Below are positions 36,209 to 51,342 of a stretch of 64,000 nucleotides of DNA, in pieces. The stretch spans positions 159,972 to 223,971 of the forward strand of contig NZ_JAMBOP010000005.1 in NCBI RefSeq assembly GCF_023715645.1. Reading direction: 5' to 3'. Every line of letters starts with the position of its first letter. The first letter of the stretch is position 1. The notes beneath the pieces were generated by a model. It searched no databases, was not told the DNA's origin, and was given only the letters and a program-made list of their open reading frames with translations. The position numbers were made by a program, and so were the translations under genes. The stretch comes from Bacillus cytotoxicus. Lineage in GTDB: Bacteria; Bacillota; Bacilli; Bacillales; Bacillaceae_G.

Positions 36209-37234
36209 ATGATGCGCTCATGGATTCAGTTTACAAAAAAATTATTACCTGATCTGCTACCTGTTATGCAAAAGAGAATGCAAATTCTTCAGTACATCCG
36301 GTTAACACAACCTATTGGTAGAAGAAATTTATCTGCAAGTCTTGGTATGACAGAACGAGTATTACGAAGTGAAGTACAGGTTTTGAAAGATGAGAACTTG
36401 GTTCACGTCGCCTCTTCTGGAATGACATTGACAGAAGATGGAACAGCTGTTGTTCTTGCTTTGGAAGACTTTATGAAAGAAATTTCTGGTTTGAAGGTTT
36501 TGGAAAAGCAGCTTAAGGAAACATTAGAATTGGATGAAGTTTTCGTTGTCCCTGGTGATAGTGATGAATCACCTTGGGTCAAAATGGAAATGGGCCGCGC
36601 TTGTGTTACTCGTATAAAAGATCGTCTAACAGCGAATAATATCGTTGCTGTGACTGGAGGAACCACGATAGCTGCCGTAGCTGATATGATGCAAATTGAT
36701 TGCAGAGATCTACATATGTTATTTGTCCCAGCACGCGGTGGAATAGGAGAGAGTGTGGAGCTAGAAGCAAACACGATTTGTGCGAAAATGGCACAAAATA
36801 CGATGAGTAATTATCGCTTATTGTACGTTCCTGACCACGTAAGCAGTGAGGCATACGCAACCATTGTGACAGAACCTTCTGTGAAAGAAATTCTTGAGTT
36901 GATTCGATCTTCCAATATTGTCATTCACGGAATCGGTGATGCCCTAACAATGGCGCGTAGAAGAAGTACTTTAGAAGCAGATTGGATGAAAATTAAAGAG
37001 AACAAAGCGGTCGGTGAAGCCTTTGGGTACTACTTCAATGAACAAGGTGAAGTTGTTCATAAAGTGCAAACAGTTGGCATGCAGCTTGAAGATTTACAGC
37101 ATGTATCTCATGTCGTGTCAGTTGCTGGAGGTTCATCAAAAGCGAAAGCGATTCAAGCAGTAATTAAACAAGGGCACACTTCGTTACTAATTACAGACGA
37201 AGGTGCAGCAAAAGAGTTAGTAAAGGGTAAATAA
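36209..37234 (+). CDS. cggR: Central glycolytic genes regulator CggR
   Basis: A 341-residue SorC/DeoR-type repressor with an N-terminal winged helix-turn-helix (RRNLSASLGMTERVLRSEV) and a sugar-phosphate-binding domain (AVTGGTTIAAVADM, LFVPARGGIGESVE, VHGIGDALTMARRR). It represses its own operon; fructose-1,6-bisphosphate is the inducer in B. subtilis. The first ATG (36209) after GTGAGGAG is chosen; the adjacent ATG (36212) is equally possible. Confidence 0.95.
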   Translation: MMRSWIQFTKKLLPDLLPVMQKRMQILQYIRLTQPIGRRNLSASLGMTERVLRSEVQVLKDENLVHVASSGMTLTEDGTAVVLALEDFMKEISGLKVLEKQLKETLELDEVFVVPGDSDESPWVKMEMGRACVTRIKDRLTANNIVAVTGGTTIAAVADMMQIDCRDLHMLFVPARGGIGESVELEANTICAKMAQNTMSNYRLLYVPDHVSSEAYATIVTEPSVKEILELIRSSNIVIHGIGDALTMARRRSTLEADWMKIKENKAVGEAFGYYFNEQGEVVHKVQTVGMQLEDLQHVSHVVSVAGGSSKAKAIQAVIKQGHTSLLITDEGAAKELVKGK

Positions 37235-37241
37235 CCCTTAA

Positions 37242-38273
<1,032 letters not shown>

Positions 38274-38300
38274 TTCTTAAGTTTATCAGTTATTAATGAC

Positions 38301-38343
38301 AAAACGAGGGAGAGGGTTTGTTCCCTCTCTCTTCTTTCGTTTT
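38301..38343 (+). terminator. Hairpin/terminator between gapA and pgk
   Basis: GAGGGAGAGGG pairs with TTCCCTCTC, closed further by AAAACGA/TCGTTTT. The T tract is broken, so partial read-through into pgk is likely. Confidence 0.65.
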
Positions 38344-38407
38344 ATAAGCAAATGTGATAAGCTTTTGAATGGGTTTTGTCAATCCTAACTAGTCGGAGGG
38401 AAATCCA

Positions 38408-39592
38408 ATGAATAAAAAATCAATTCGTGACGTAGATTTAAAGGGTAAACGAGTATTTTGCCGCGTTGACTTCAACGTGCCAATGAAAGAAGGCAAAGTT
38501 ACAGACGAGACTCGTATTCGTGCAGCTCTTCCTACAATTCAATATTTAGTAGAGCAAGGTGCGAAAGTGATTTTAGCAAGTCATTTAGGTCGTCCAAAAG
38601 GACAAGTGGTAGAAGAAATGCGTCTAACTCCAGTAGCAGTACGTTTAGGCGAGCTTCTTGGTAAAGACGTGAAAAAAGCGGACGAAGCATTCGGAAATAC
38701 TGTACAAGAAATGGTTGCAGAAATGAACGAAGGCGACGTATTAGTTCTTGAAAACGTGCGTTTCTATGCAGGCGAAGAAAAGAACGATGCAGAACTTGCG
38801 AAAGAATTTGCAGCTCTTGCTGATATCTTTGTAAATGATGCATTCGGTGCAGCTCACCGTGCTCATGCTTCTACTGCAGGTATTGCAGATTACTTACCAG
38901 CAGTATCAGGTTTCTTAATGGAAAAAGAATTAGAAGTACTAGGTAAAGCACTTTCTAATCCAGAACGTCCATTTACAGCAATCATCGGTGGTGCGAAAGT
39001 AAAAGATAAAATCGGTGTAATACGTCATCTGCTTGATAAAGTTGATAACTTAATCATTGGTGGGGGACTTGCTTATACATTTGTAAAAGCATTAGGTCAT
39101 GAAATTGGAAAATCTCTATGTGAAGATGACAAAATTGAACTAGCAAAAGAGTTTATCCAACTTGCAAAAGAAAAAGGTGTAAACTTCTACATGCCAGTTG
39201 ATTGCGTTATTGCAGATGAGTTTTCTGAAACTGCAAACCGACAAGTTGTAGATATCGATTCTATTCCTGCTGATTGGCAAAGTTTAGATATCGGACCGAA
39301 AACAAGTGCAATTTATGCAGATGTAATAAAAAACTCTAAGCTTGTTGTATGGAATGGACCAATGGGCGTATTCGAAATGGCTCCATATGCAGAAGGTACA
39401 AAAGCAGTAGGACAAGCATTAGCAGATGCAGAAGGTACATACTCTGTTATCGGCGGTGGTGACTCTGCAGCAGCTGTTGAACTATTTGGTATGGCTGATA
39501 AAATGAGCCACATTTCTACTGGCGGCGGTGCGTCATTAGAATTTATGGAAGGTAAAGAACTTCCAGGTGTAGTTTGTCTTAACGACAAATAA
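38408..39592 (+). CDS. pgk: Phosphoglycerate kinase
   Basis: A 394-residue two-domain monomer that makes ATP from 1,3-bisphosphoglycerate. Signature [12 protein letters not shown] at the start, substrate-binding SHLGRPKG, and nucleotide-binding [10 protein letters not shown] near the C-terminus. The ATG at 38408 follows GGAGGG. It is the first of four genes pgk-tpiA-gpmI-eno. Confidence 0.98.
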   Translation: MNKKSIRDVDLKGKRVFCRVDFNVPMKEGKVTDETRIRAALPTIQYLVEQGAKVILASHLGRPKGQVVEEMRLTPVAVRLGELLGKDVKKADEAFGNTVQEMVAEMNEGDVLVLENVRFYAGEEKNDAELAKEFAALADIFVNDAFGAAHRAHASTAGIADYLPAVSGFLMEKELEVLGKALSNPERPFTAIIGGAKVKDKIGVIRHLLDKVDNLIIGGGLAYTFVKALGHEIGKSLCEDDKIELAKEFIQLAKEKGVNFYMPVDCVIADEFSETANRQVVDIDSIPADWQSLDIGPKTSAIYADVIKNSKLVVWNGPMGVFEMAPYAEGTKAVGQALADAEGTYSVIGGGDSAAAVELFGMADKMSHISTGGGASLEFMEGKELPGVVCLNDK

Positions 39593-39596
39593 TTAG

Positions 39597-41905
<2,309 letters not shown>

Positions 41906-41917
41906 TTACACATATAA

Positions 41918-43225
<1,308 letters not shown>

Positions 43226-43255
43226 TTTCTGTAAGGTAGAATAGTATTGCTTTTC

Positions 43256-43298
43256 ACCTCCTATCAATGTGGACATCCGCATTGATAGGAGGTTTTTT
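43256..43298 (+). terminator. Terminator of the glycolytic operon
   Basis: ACCTCCTATCAATG pairs with CATTGATAGGAGGT and is followed by TTTTTG. Confidence 0.92.
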
Positions 43299-43394
43299 GT
43301 ATACAGAAAAACCGCTGAAAGATGAAAAAGTACTTGGCAACGATTTCGATTTCCGATATAACTAAGAGTAAAATCGGTAACGGAGGAATATTTT

Positions 43395-44174
43395 ATGAAA
43401 AAAATTATTGCGGTTTCCAGTTTTGTACTTCTTATAGGAGTGGGATGCAGCAGTGAAAAAACTGCAAAGACTGATGAGCCTAAAACAGTAGCAGTACAAA
43501 AAGAGAAAGAAAAAGAGAAGGTTAAAGAACTAACGGCAAAAGATATTTTTACGCAGGCTACTGATCATTTCAAAAAAGAAGAACATGTTACTATGACATG
43601 TGATTTGAATACGAAGGTTGCCAATATGTCAATAGACACGAAAATGAAAGCGCAGTTTGAGCCGAATAAAGGGAATTCTCGAACTGAAATGAATATGAAT
43701 GGGACAGATTTTGTCGTCTTCGATGTAGGTGGGAAGATTGCTGCTGAAGTGAAAGATCCGAATTCAGGAAAGTTGATCTCAGTTTCAACAAATCAATTAA
43801 ATCAAGTGAAAGCCTATGAGTTCAAAACATCTAAAAATACGATAGCAGAGCTTGAGAAAACATTACAACTGACAGATAAGATGAAAGTAGAGAAAGATGG
43901 AGAGAAATATAAACTTTCATTTCAGTTGAATGGACAAGAAGCGAAGGACTATTTAATCAGCGTGAATGAAAGTGCGAAAACAACATTTGAACGCCAGCAG
44001 GCAACTGTTGATTCACTACGTGCAGAGTATGTCATTACAAAAGAATTTAAAGTTGAATCTATTAAGACAAATGCCGAGATGAAAACGGATAAAGACGCTA
44101 TTCAAATTATAGGAGATACAAAAATTTCTTATGATGATAAATTCGATCCAATTCAATTACCAGAAGGAAACTAA
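43395..44174 (+). CDS. Lipoprotein, DUF6612-like
   Basis: A 259-residue lipoprotein: signal peptide with lipobox GVGC (Cys18), a K/E-rich spacer, then a beta-rich domain with MNMNGTDFVVFDVGGKIAAEV and ISYDDKFDPIQLPEG at the end. It resembles LolA/LppX-like lipoproteins of bacilli annotated DUF6612. The ATG at 43395 follows GGAGGAAT. Monocistronic with its own terminator. Function unknown. Confidence 0.8.
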   Translation: MKKIIAVSSFVLLIGVGCSSEKTAKTDEPKTVAVQKEKEKEKVKELTAKDIFTQATDHFKKEEHVTMTCDLNTKVANMSIDTKMKAQFEPNKGNSRTEMNMNGTDFVVFDVGGKIAAEVKDPNSGKLISVSTNQLNQVKAYEFKTSKNTIAELEKTLQLTDKMKVEKDGEKYKLSFQLNGQEAKDYLISVNESAKTTFERQQATVDSLRAEYVITKEFKVESIKTNAEMKTDKDAIQIIGDTKISYDDKFDPIQLPEGN

Positions 44175-44190
44175 AAGAGTTTCTTGCGAA

Positions 44191-44225
44191 AAAACAATTG
44201 CGAAGTGAAGCAATTGTTTTTTTTG
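44191..44225 (+). terminator. Terminator after the DUF6612-like gene
   Basis: AAAACAATTGC pairs with GCAATTGTTTT, followed by TTTTG. Confidence 0.85.
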
Positions 44226-44406
44226 TTAATAAGGCAATCTGATACTATAAAATTTATATAACGATAAAAAATGCAGAAAAATAAGAATGTAAGCGTATAC
44301 CACGATGTACTAAAATTGTCAACAAAATAAATTGAAGATCTTTATAATTTGTACTATGATTAGTAAAGGAAATGTCAATAATCGTATAATAAAGGATGAT
44401 AGATAA

Positions 44407-44775
44407 ATGAAATTCATAAAAATTATTGTCCAAGTAGCAGCGCTTTACGTATTTTATATGATTGGAACATGGATAGGAGATACATTTCATCTTCCGATTC
44501 CAGGAAGTTTAATAGGGATGCTTTTGTTATTTATAGTGCTTAGTTTAAAAGTTCTTCCCGTAAAGTGGTTTGACTTTGGAGCAGAAACATTGGTAGATAT
44601 TATGCCGTTTTTATTAGTTCCTTCAATCATTGGTTTAATGAACTATGGTTCTTTTTTTATGAGTAAAGGTATTTCATTGTTAATTACTGTTGTCGTGAGT
44701 ACGTTTCTAATTATCATTGTAGCAGGACATACAGGACAATACTTTGCGAATAGAAAGGAGAAAGAGGCACAATGA
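44407..44775 (+). CDS. cidA: CidA/LrgA-family holin-like protein
   Basis: A 122-residue protein with four transmembrane helices and the family motif LPIPGSLIGMLLLF. CidA/LrgA proteins are holin-like; in B. subtilis the related PftA/PftB pair moves pyruvate, so either a lysis-related or a pyruvate-transport role fits. The stop overlaps the next start by four bases. A degenerate cre-like site (TGTAAGCGTATACC, 44288-44301) lies upstream. No LytST-type regulator adjoins it here. Confidence 0.87.
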   Translation: MKFIKIIVQVAALYVFYMIGTWIGDTFHLPIPGSLIGMLLLFIVLSLKVLPVKWFDFGAETLVDIMPFLLVPSIIGLMNYGSFFMSKGISLLITVVVSTFLIIIVAGHTGQYFANRKEKEAQ

Positions 44776-45461
44776 GCATAGTAATTGGAATTGGTTGGAT
44801 TATATTAACAGTGCTATTATATCAATTATCGAAGAAGATTTATGAATGGTTTCCAACACCGTTTACGATTCCCATGCTTGTAGCAACAGCTTTGATGATT
44901 ATATTGTTAGTTGTATGTGATATACCATATCAACAATACATGCAAAGCGGCGGGGGCTGGATTTCGAAATTGCTTGGGCCTGGGGTAGTGGCGTTTGCAA
45001 TCCCTCTTTATAAACAACGCGCTGTGTTGAAGCAGTATATTGTACCAATTGTTGGCGGTGTATTGATTGGAACAATCGTTGCCATTGCAAGTGATGTGAT
45101 CATTGCAACCGTTATGGGAACAGATAAAAGCTTAATTTTATCTTCCTTACCGAAGTCAGTAACAATGCCAGTAGCTATGAGTGTGTCAGAAGAAGTTGGC
45201 GGTGTACCATCGTTAACGGCTGCTTTCGTAGTAGTTGCCGGAATAACTGGAGCAATTACCGGTCCTCTTTTATTAAAATGGAGCAGAGTGACAAATTCTG
45301 TTGGGATAGGAATTGGACTTGGTTGTGCATCGCATATTATGGGCGTTATGCGTGCGATGAAAAATAATGAAAACGAAGGTGTAATCGGATCGGTGACGAT
45401 GACATTAGCAGCAATCTTAACATGTTTACTAGGTCCATTATTTGCATCGTTTTTTATTTAA
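44772..45461 (+). CDS. cidB: CidB/LrgB-family membrane protein
   Basis: A 229-residue protein with about seven transmembrane helices. Family motifs are LGPGVVAFAIPLYKQ and LPKSVTMPVAMSVSEEVGG, then GCASHIMG. It forms a pair with the upstream CidA/LrgA protein, with which it presumably works as a two-subunit transporter or pore. The ATG overlaps the preceding stop (ATGA), indicating coupled translation. Confidence 0.88.
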   Translation: MSIVIGIGWIILTVLLYQLSKKIYEWFPTPFTIPMLVATALMIILLVVCDIPYQQYMQSGGGWISKLLGPGVVAFAIPLYKQRAVLKQYIVPIVGGVLIGTIVAIASDVIIATVMGTDKSLILSSLPKSVTMPVAMSVSEEVGGVPSLTAAFVVVAGITGAITGPLLLKWSRVTNSVGIGIGLGCASHIMGVMRAMKNNENEGVIGSVTMTLAAILTCLLGPLFASFFI

Positions 45462-45553
45462 TTTGGTGAAGTATTAGGCGTATGAGACGCTCTCGCTTTT
45501 CCAATTATTTTATGTTACATTTAAAGTAACTGAAACTATAGGAGGCATGTCAA

Positions 45554-45787
45554 GTGCATACGTTTTTATCAGTTTTACTTATTATTGTATCGGTGTTATT
45601 AATTGTACTTGTATTAATGCAATCCAGTAAGAGTGCTGGTTTATCTGGTGCAATTTCTGGCGGCGCGGAGCAATTATTCGGTAAGCAAAAAGCACGCGGA
45701 GTAGAAGCTGTATTAAACCGCATTACAGTTGTTCTTGCTGTATTATTCTTCGTGTTAACATTTGCTGTTACGTATTTACAAGTATAG
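45554..45787 (+). CDS. secG: Preprotein translocase subunit SecG
   Basis: A 77-residue protein with two transmembrane helices (about 4-21 and 55-73) and the family segment [24 protein letters not shown] between them. It assists SecYEG-driven secretion. The start is GTG at 45554, eight bases after GGAGG. It precedes est and rnr as in B. subtilis. Confidence 0.95.
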   Translation: MHTFLSVLLIIVSVLLIVLVLMQSSKSAGLSGAISGGAEQLFGKQKARGVEAVLNRITVVLAVLFFVLTFAVTYLQV

Positions 45788-45789
45788 CT

Positions 45790-45826
45790 AAAAAAGATTC
45801 GCCTTTTTGGGTGGAATCTTTTTTTT
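45790..45826 (+). terminator. Terminator after secG
   Basis: AAAAAAGATTC pairs with GAATCTTTTTTTT across a 13-nt loop. Confidence 0.85.
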
Positions 45827-45936
45827 ATTTATATCGGGGAAGTTTCTAATTAGATTATGGAAAAGAAACTATGTTAAACTATATAGATAAATACGAATTA
45901 AGAGAACGACATAAAAACCCTTTTTTTTAAGGTTTG

Positions 45937-46340
45937 AAGAGAGGGACTGGCGATGCGTAGGAGCGGTCAGGGCCTGTTTGTGCCACGAGCGGTGTTTGAA
46001 ACAAAAGGAGCGAGTGAGAGTAGGTCTTGTTTTGTTTTGGATAGCATTGGTTTGTGTGAGGAGAGACTGGCCGTGCGTAGAAGCGGTCAGTGTCTGTTTG
46101 TGCCACGAGCGGTGTTTGAAACAAAAGGAGCGAGTGAGAGCAGGTCTTGTTTTGTTTTCATGACATTGATTTGTGTGAGGAGAGACTGGCGATGCGTAGT
46201 AGCAGTCAGGGCCTTTTCCTGCCACGTGCGGTGTTTGAAACAAAAGGAGCAAGCGAGAGAGGGGCTTATTTTGTCTTCATGGCATTGATTTGTGTGAGGA
46301 GAGACTGGTGTGTTTAGAAGTGGTTATGCTGTATTGTGCA
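45937..46340. repeat. Minisatellite of about 119-bp units (3.3 copies)
   Basis: Units begin near GACTGGCGATGCGTAG and recur with periods of 120, 119 and 118 bp. Each contains AGCGGTCAGGGCC, TGCCACGAGCGGTGTTTGAA and ACAAAAGGAGCGAG. The unit is an expanded form of the dispersed GGCC core. Reading frames cross it on both strands, but they follow the repeat and have no ribosome sites. Confidence 0.85.
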
Positions 46341-46420
46341 CGGCAGCGACTTATGTGTCGGAAAATTAAAATGGACATATATATGAGGATTACATTATAG
46401 AGAGAGAAGGAGAAAGAGCA

Positions 46421-47161
46421 ATGAAACTAGCATCACCAAAACCATTTACATTTGAAGCGGGAGAACGTGCTGTTTTACTATTACATGGTTTTACAGGAAA
46501 TTCTGCAGATGTTCGTATGCTTGGACGTTATTTAGAGACAAAAGGGTACACATGTCATGCGCCGATTTATAAAGGTCATGGTGTACCACCAGAACAGCTT
46601 GTACACACAGGTCCAGAAGACTGGTGGAAAGATGTAATGGAAGCATATCAACATTTAAAAGATAAAGGATATGAAAAGATTGCAGCTGTGGGCTTATCGC
46701 TTGGCGGTGTCTTTTCATTAAAACTTGCTTATACAATGCCGATTATCGGAGTAGTACCAATGTGTGCTCCAATGTACATTAAAAGCGAAGAAACAATGTA
46801 CCAAGGTATACTAGCGTATGCACACGAATATAAAAAACGTGAGCGTAAATCACCAGAGAAAATTGAAGAAGAAATGTTTGCGTTTAAGCAAACACCAATG
46901 AACACATTAAGAGCACTGCAAGAGTTAATTCGCGATGTGCGCAATAACATTGATATGATTTACGCACCAACATTTGTTGTGCAAGCGCGCCATGACGAAA
47001 TGATTAATACGGACAGCGCAAATATCATCTATAATGGAGTAGAATCAAATGTAAAAGAAGTTAAGTGGTATGAAGATTCTACACATGTAATTACGCTTGA
47101 TAAGCAGCGTGATGAGCTGCATGAAGATGTATATAACTTCTTGGAGCAACTAGATTGGTAA
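46421..47161 (+). CDS. est: Carboxylesterase (Est30 type)
   Basis: A 246-residue alpha/beta hydrolase. The oxyanion segment is [13 protein letters not shown], the nucleophile elbow GLSLGGV holds the catalytic Ser near residue 94, with Asp in ARHDEMI and His in STHVITLD. It resembles Geobacillus Est30 and B. subtilis YvaK, active on short acyl esters. The ATG at 46421 follows AAGGAGAAAG. It lies between secG and rnr as in other bacilli. Confidence 0.93.
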   Translation: MKLASPKPFTFEAGERAVLLLHGFTGNSADVRMLGRYLETKGYTCHAPIYKGHGVPPEQLVHTGPEDWWKDVMEAYQHLKDKGYEKIAAVGLSLGGVFSLKLAYTMPIIGVVPMCAPMYIKSEETMYQGILAYAHEYKKRERKSPEKIEEEMFAFKQTPMNTLRALQELIRDVRNNIDMIYAPTFVVQARHDEMINTDSANIIYNGVESNVKEVKWYEDSTHVITLDKQRDELHEDVYNFLEQLDW

Positions 47162-47181
47162 GATCTAGTTGCCTGTTTTTT
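47146..47181 (+). terminator. Terminator overlapping the est stop
   Basis: GCAACTAGAT pairs with ATCTAGTTGC across the stop codon, followed by CTGTTTTTT. Confidence 0.8.
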
Positions 47182-47327
47182 ACATAAAATAATGATTTGA
47201 AAGACCTTTTCTTTTAAGGGTTGGCAAGAAGCATCAAAATGGATTTATATAGGACAATATCATTTATATATGGTTATCTTTTCGGATACAATATAAAATA
47301 AGAGGATTTAGAAGGAGGTTTTTGTAC

Positions 47328-49679
47328 TTGGAGGAAATGATGCAAGAAAATATCGATAAGTTGTTATTGTTTATGAAAGAAGAAGCATATAAACCGCTTA
47401 CTGTGCAAGAGTTAGAGGAAGCGTTCGGTATTGAAGATGCGGCGGATTTTAAAGAGTTTGTGAAGGCGCTTGTTATTATGGAGGAAAAAGGACTTGTTGT
47501 GCGGACGAGAAGTAATCGTTACGGTCTTCCAGAGAAAATGAACTTAGTGCGCGGAAAACTGATTGGACATGCCCGCGGTTTTGCGTTTGTCGTACCGGAA
47601 GAAAAAGGGACAGATGATATTTTCATACCGCCAACAGAATTAAAAGGCGCACTGCACGGTGATACAGTATTAGCGCGTATTAGTTCAGAGTCAAGCGGTT
47701 CGCGTAAGGAAGGGACAATTGTTCGTATTATAGAGCGCGGAACGAAAGAATTAGTTGGTACATATACAGAATCGAAAAACTATGGTTTTGTGCTTCCTGA
47801 CAATAAACGCTGGACGAGCGATATTTTCGTTCCAAAAAATGCTTCTATGGGTGCGGTAGAAGGTCATAAAGTTGTTGTGAAAATTACAAGCTATCCGCAA
47901 GATCGTTTAAGTGCCGAAGGAGAAGTTATCCAAATTCTTGGTCATAAAAACGACCCAGGCGTTGACATTTTATCTGTTATTCATAAGCATAACTTACCGC
48001 TTGCGTTCCCAGCAGATGCAATGGAGCATGCGAACAGTGTGCCTGAAACGATTGATGAAAACGATTTACAAGGGCGCCGCGATTTACGAGATCAAACAAT
48101 TGTTACAATCGATGGTGCGGATGCGAAAGACTTAGATGATGCAGTTACAGTAACGAAGCTTGAGAACGGCAATTATAAGCTTGGTGTTCATATTGCGGAT
48201 GTAAGTCATTACGTGACAGAAGGCTCTGCAATTGACCGCGAAGCAGCTGAGCGCGGAACGAGTATTTATCTTGTAGACCGCGTAATCCCGATGATTCCAC
48301 ATCGTTTATCTAACGGAATTTGTTCATTAAATCCGAAGGTAGATCGCTTAACTTTATCTTGTGAAATGGAAATTAATGAGCAAGGGGAAGTAGTGAAGCA
48401 TGAAATTTTCCAAAGTGTTATTAAAACAACGGAGCGTATGACGTATTCTGATGTGAAGCGCATTTTGGATGATGAAGATGAAGAGTTAATGACGCATTAT
48501 GAGCCATTAGTCCCAATGTTCCAAGAGATGGGCAAACTAGCTACTATTTTACGTGAAAAGCGTATGGGCCGCGGGGCTATTGACTTTGATTTCAAAGAAG
48601 CGAAAGTATTAGTGGACGAAGAGGGCAAGCCGGCAGATGTTGTATTACGTGAGCGTTCTGTTGCGGAAAAGCTTATTGAAGAATTTATGCTAGTTGCAAA
48701 CGAAACGGTTGCAGAGCATTTCCACTGGATGAACGTACCGTTTATGTACCGCGTTCATGAAGATCCGAAAGAAGATAAACTAGAGCGTTTCTTTGAGTTT
48801 ATTACAAGCTTCGGGTATGCGGTAAAGGGACGCGGAAACGAAGTACATCCGCGTGCACTGCAACAAATTCTTGAAATGGTAAAAGGTCAACCGGAAGAGA
48901 TTGTCATTTCAACAGTTATGCTTCGTTCCATGAAGCAAGCGCGCTATGATTCGGATAGTTTAGGACACTTCGGTTTATCGACAGAGTTCTATACACATTT
49001 CACATCACCAATTCGCCGTTATCCGGATTTAATTGTGCATAGATTAATTCGCACATATTTGATTAACGGAAAAGTAGACAATGAAACACAAGCAAAATGG
49101 CGTGAAAATTTACCGGATATTGCAGAACATTCTTCTAATATGGAACGCCGCGCTGTTGAAGCAGAGCGCGAAACAGATGAATTGAAAAAAGCAGAATACA
49201 TGCTTGATAAAGTTGGTGAAGAATACGACGGAATCATTAGTTCTGTAACAAACTTCGGTTTATTCGTCGAACTTCCAAATACAATTGAAGGTCTTGTTCA
49301 TGTTAGCTATTTAACAGATGATTATTATCGTTATGATGAGAAGCATTTTGCGATGATCGGGGAACGAACAGGGAACATCTTCCGCATTGGTGATGAAATT
49401 ACAATTCGCGTAATTAACGTAAACAAAGATGAGCGCGCGATTGACTTTGAAATTGTCGGCATGAAAGGCAGTGTGAAACGACAACGAAAAGATCGCCCAG
49501 TTGTCATTGACCAGCCAAAAGGAAATAGAAAAAAACGCGGTGATCGTGATAACAAGCGCGGCGGACAAGGAAAAGAAAAAGAATCAAACCGTAACGGAAA
49601 ACAAAACGGGGACAAAAAGAAAAAGCAGTTCTTTGAAAATGCACCAAGCTTTAAAAAGAAAAAGAAAAAACGTAAGTAA
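47328..49679 (+). CDS. rnr: Ribonuclease R
   Basis: A 783-residue 3'-5' exoribonuclease that degrades structured RNA and assists tmRNA-mediated quality control. It has an N-terminal winged helix, two cold-shock domains, the RNB catalytic domain ([16 protein letters not shown] with the metal-binding aspartates; [17 protein letters not shown]) and an S1 domain ([18 protein letters not shown]). The tail is lysine-rich. TTG at 47328 is chosen for its spacing to AAGGAGG; ATG 47337 is an alternative. Followed by smpB and ssrA, its partners in ribosome rescue. Confidence 0.96.
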   Translation: MEEMMQENIDKLLLFMKEEAYKPLTVQELEEAFGIEDAADFKEFVKALVIMEEKGLVVRTRSNRYGLPEKMNLVRGKLIGHARGFAFVVPEEKGTDDIFIPPTELKGALHGDTVLARISSESSGSRKEGTIVRIIERGTKELVGTYTESKNYGFVLPDNKRWTSDIFVPKNASMGAVEGHKVVVKITSYPQDRLSAEGEVIQILGHKNDPGVDILSVIHKHNLPLAFPADAMEHANSVPETIDENDLQGRRDLRDQTIVTIDGADAKDLDDAVTVTKLENGNYKLGVHIADVSHYVTEGSAIDREAAERGTSIYLVDRVIPMIPHRLSNGICSLNPKVDRLTLSCEMEINEQGEVVKHEIFQSVIKTTERMTYSDVKRILDDEDEELMTHYEPLVPMFQEMGKLATILREKRMGRGAIDFDFKEAKVLVDEEGKPADVVLRERSVAEKLIEEFMLVANETVAEHFHWMNVPFMYRVHEDPKEDKLERFFEFITSFGYAVKGRGNEVHPRALQQILEMVKGQPEEIVISTVMLRSMKQARYDSDSLGHFGLSTEFYTHFTSPIRRYPDLIVHRLIRTYLINGKVDNETQAKWRENLPDIAEHSSNMERRAVEAERETDELKKAEYMLDKVGEEYDGIISSVTNFGLFVELPNTIEGLVHVSYLTDDYYRYDEKHFAMIGERTGNIFRIGDEITIRVINVNKDERAIDFEIVGMKGSVKRQRKDRPVVIDQPKGNRKKRGDRDNKRGGQGKEKESNRNGKQNGDKKKKQFFENAPSFKKKKKKRK

Positions 49680-49751
49680 GAAAGGAGCCGTATATGGCTT
49701 CTTTCTTCATATTTTGTTACAATGATACAAATGAAGGGAGGCAAGAAAGAG

Positions 49752-50219
49752 ATGCCAAAAGGTCAAGGAAAAGTCATCGCACAAAATAAAAAAGCATTCC
49801 ATGATTATTTTATTGAAGAAACATATGAAGCTGGTCTTGTCCTTCAAGGAACAGAAATTAAGGCGATTCGCGCTGGTCGTGTAAACTTAAAAGATGCCTT
49901 TGCACGTGTGCAAAATGGTGAAGTATGGGTACATAATATGCACATTAGTCCGTATGAACAAGGAAATCGTTTTAACCATGAGCCGCTTCGTACAAGAAAG
50001 CTACTTCTTCATAAAAAAGAAATTGCAAAGCTAATTGGCTACACGAAAGAAACGGGTTATACGCTTGTGCCGCTTAAAATTTACTTAAAAAATGGATTTG
50101 CGAAAATGGCACTGGGTTTAGGTAAAGGTAAAAAGCAATACGATAAGCGCCATGATTTAAAAGAAAAAGAAGCAAAACGTGAAATTGCGCGTGTATTCCG
50201 CGATCGTCAAAAGATGTAA
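49752..50219 (+). CDS. smpB: SsrA-binding protein SmpB
   Basis: A 155-residue beta-barrel protein that binds tmRNA and brings it to stalled ribosomes. Motifs: [31 protein letters not shown] and the basic C-terminal tail [20 protein letters not shown] that enters the empty mRNA channel. The ATG at 49752 follows GGGAGG. The ssrA gene starts 127 bases later. Confidence 0.97.
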   Translation: MPKGQGKVIAQNKKAFHDYFIEETYEAGLVLQGTEIKAIRAGRVNLKDAFARVQNGEVWVHNMHISPYEQGNRFNHEPLRTRKLLLHKKEIAKLIGYTKETGYTLVPLKIYLKNGFAKMALGLGKGKKQYDKRHDLKEKEAKREIARVFRDRQKM

Positions 50220-50346
50220 TACAGAAATTTACAATTGCAAAATGACGATCGTGTGCTATAATAACAAATGTAAGGCCAGTTGAACATTGAAAAACAGCTC
50301 AATAGTAGCTATCACGAATATACTTCGTATGCTCCATTTCTTATAT

Positions 50347-50708
50347 GGGGACGTTACGGATTCGACAGGGGTAGTTTGAGCTTAGGTTGCGAGTCGAGGG
50401 GATCGGCCTCGTTAAAACGTCAAAGCCTATAATTGGCAAACAACAAAACAACTTCGCTTTAGCTGCTTAATAACAGCTTTTAGCGGTTCGCCCCTCCATT
50501 GCCCATGTGGTAGGGTAGCGGACTCACTCTAAGTGGGCTACGCCGGCGTTCACCGTCTGAGGACAAAGGAAGAGAACAACCAGACTAGCAATTCGGAAGC
50601 CTGTCGATAGGCCGAAGAGTTTGCGAAATGCCAATATATCGACTACACTCGTAGAAGCTTAAGTGCCAATACTTTTGGACGTGGGTTCGACTCCCACCGT
50701 CTCCACCA
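50347..50708 (+). ncRNA. ssrA: tmRNA (SsrA)
   Basis: The 5' GGGGACG pairs with CGTCTCC before the encoded CCA, forming the tRNA-like acceptor. The T arm is GTGGGTTCGACTCCCAC. The mRNA-like frame near 50436 reads Gly-Lys-Gln-Gln-Asn-Asn-Phe-Ala-Leu-Ala-Ala then TAA TAA, a degradation tag ending in the usual ALAA. It releases stalled ribosomes with SmpB. Core synteny ends at this gene. Confidence 0.97.
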
Positions 50709-50730
50709 ATACATATTTGGTGGTTTTTTT
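50703..50730 (+). terminator. Terminator of ssrA
   Basis: CCACCAA pairs with TTTGGTGG and is followed by seven T; the left arm is the tmRNA 3' end. Confidence 0.8.
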
Positions 50731-50744
50731 ATTTTGTGTGATTT

Positions 50745-50787
50745 GAACCATAACTTTGCCGTTTCGGCAAGGTTATGGTTCTTTTTA
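50745..50787. terminator. Second hairpin downstream of ssrA
   Basis: GAACCATAAC and TTGCC pair with GGCAA and GTTATGGTTC, followed by TTTTTATT. A third related arm GCGGCAAAGTTATCGTTCC follows at 50791-50809. Confidence 0.7.
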
Positions 50788-50789
50788 TT

Positions 50790-51247
50790 TGCGGCAAAGT
50801 TATCGTTCCATTTTTAATGGTTTTTATTTGATTCCCTGATAAAGATAATTACGTTTTTATATTTTAGATACCTGTATTGTGTAATGTTGATTTACTAATT
50901 GGCCTAATACCAGCGTAGCTGTATTTAAGGGCAAAGTAGTTTGTTTTATAACTATTGAAGTCGTTGTAATAAAATACTGTATCAAAAATTATTCGTAACA
51001 TTATTAATTGAAACCCTTTTTATTACTGAAAAACATGTATATATTAATAAAATTTGCTACTTTTCCCCTGGTTACAAGAACGCTGGTACTGAGCCATATA
51101 ATTAATTGAAGTGTATTTGGAGCTATTATAGGCATAGGGTTAGTAATTTTATTTTAAAAATTTTCTCCATCAGAGAAGCCTTTAAGTTTGATTCAAGTAA
51201 TAAAAATTAAACCTCTAAAAGCACAAGATTTTTTTATAATTCTTATG
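50790..51247. other. AT-rich gap at the start of the accessory region
   Basis: There is no open reading frame with a ribosome site and no RNA gene that I can recognise. Apart from the third arm of the preceding hairpin I see no repeated or dyad structure. Confidence 0.5.
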
Positions 51248-51300
51248 AAAAAATAGCCCTTCACCTGATCAAAAAAGGTCAGTGAAGGGCTATTTTTCTT
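51248..51300. terminator. Bidirectional terminator after the sensor kinase gene
   Basis: AAAAAATAGCCCTTCAC pairs with GTGAAGGGCTATTTTT, with an inner GATC/GGTC stem. It ends the minus-strand two-component operon. Confidence 0.85.
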
Positions 51301-51342
51301 GTTTCTATCATTTTTTAGTGTTTTTCATCAGAGTTTAGAAAT

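Noticed and set aside
45937-46340. Possible CRISPR array or repeat-protein gene
   Set aside because: The units are about 119 bp with no short direct repeat plus unique spacer pattern and no cas genes. The open frames on both strands only follow the repeat and lack ribosome sites.
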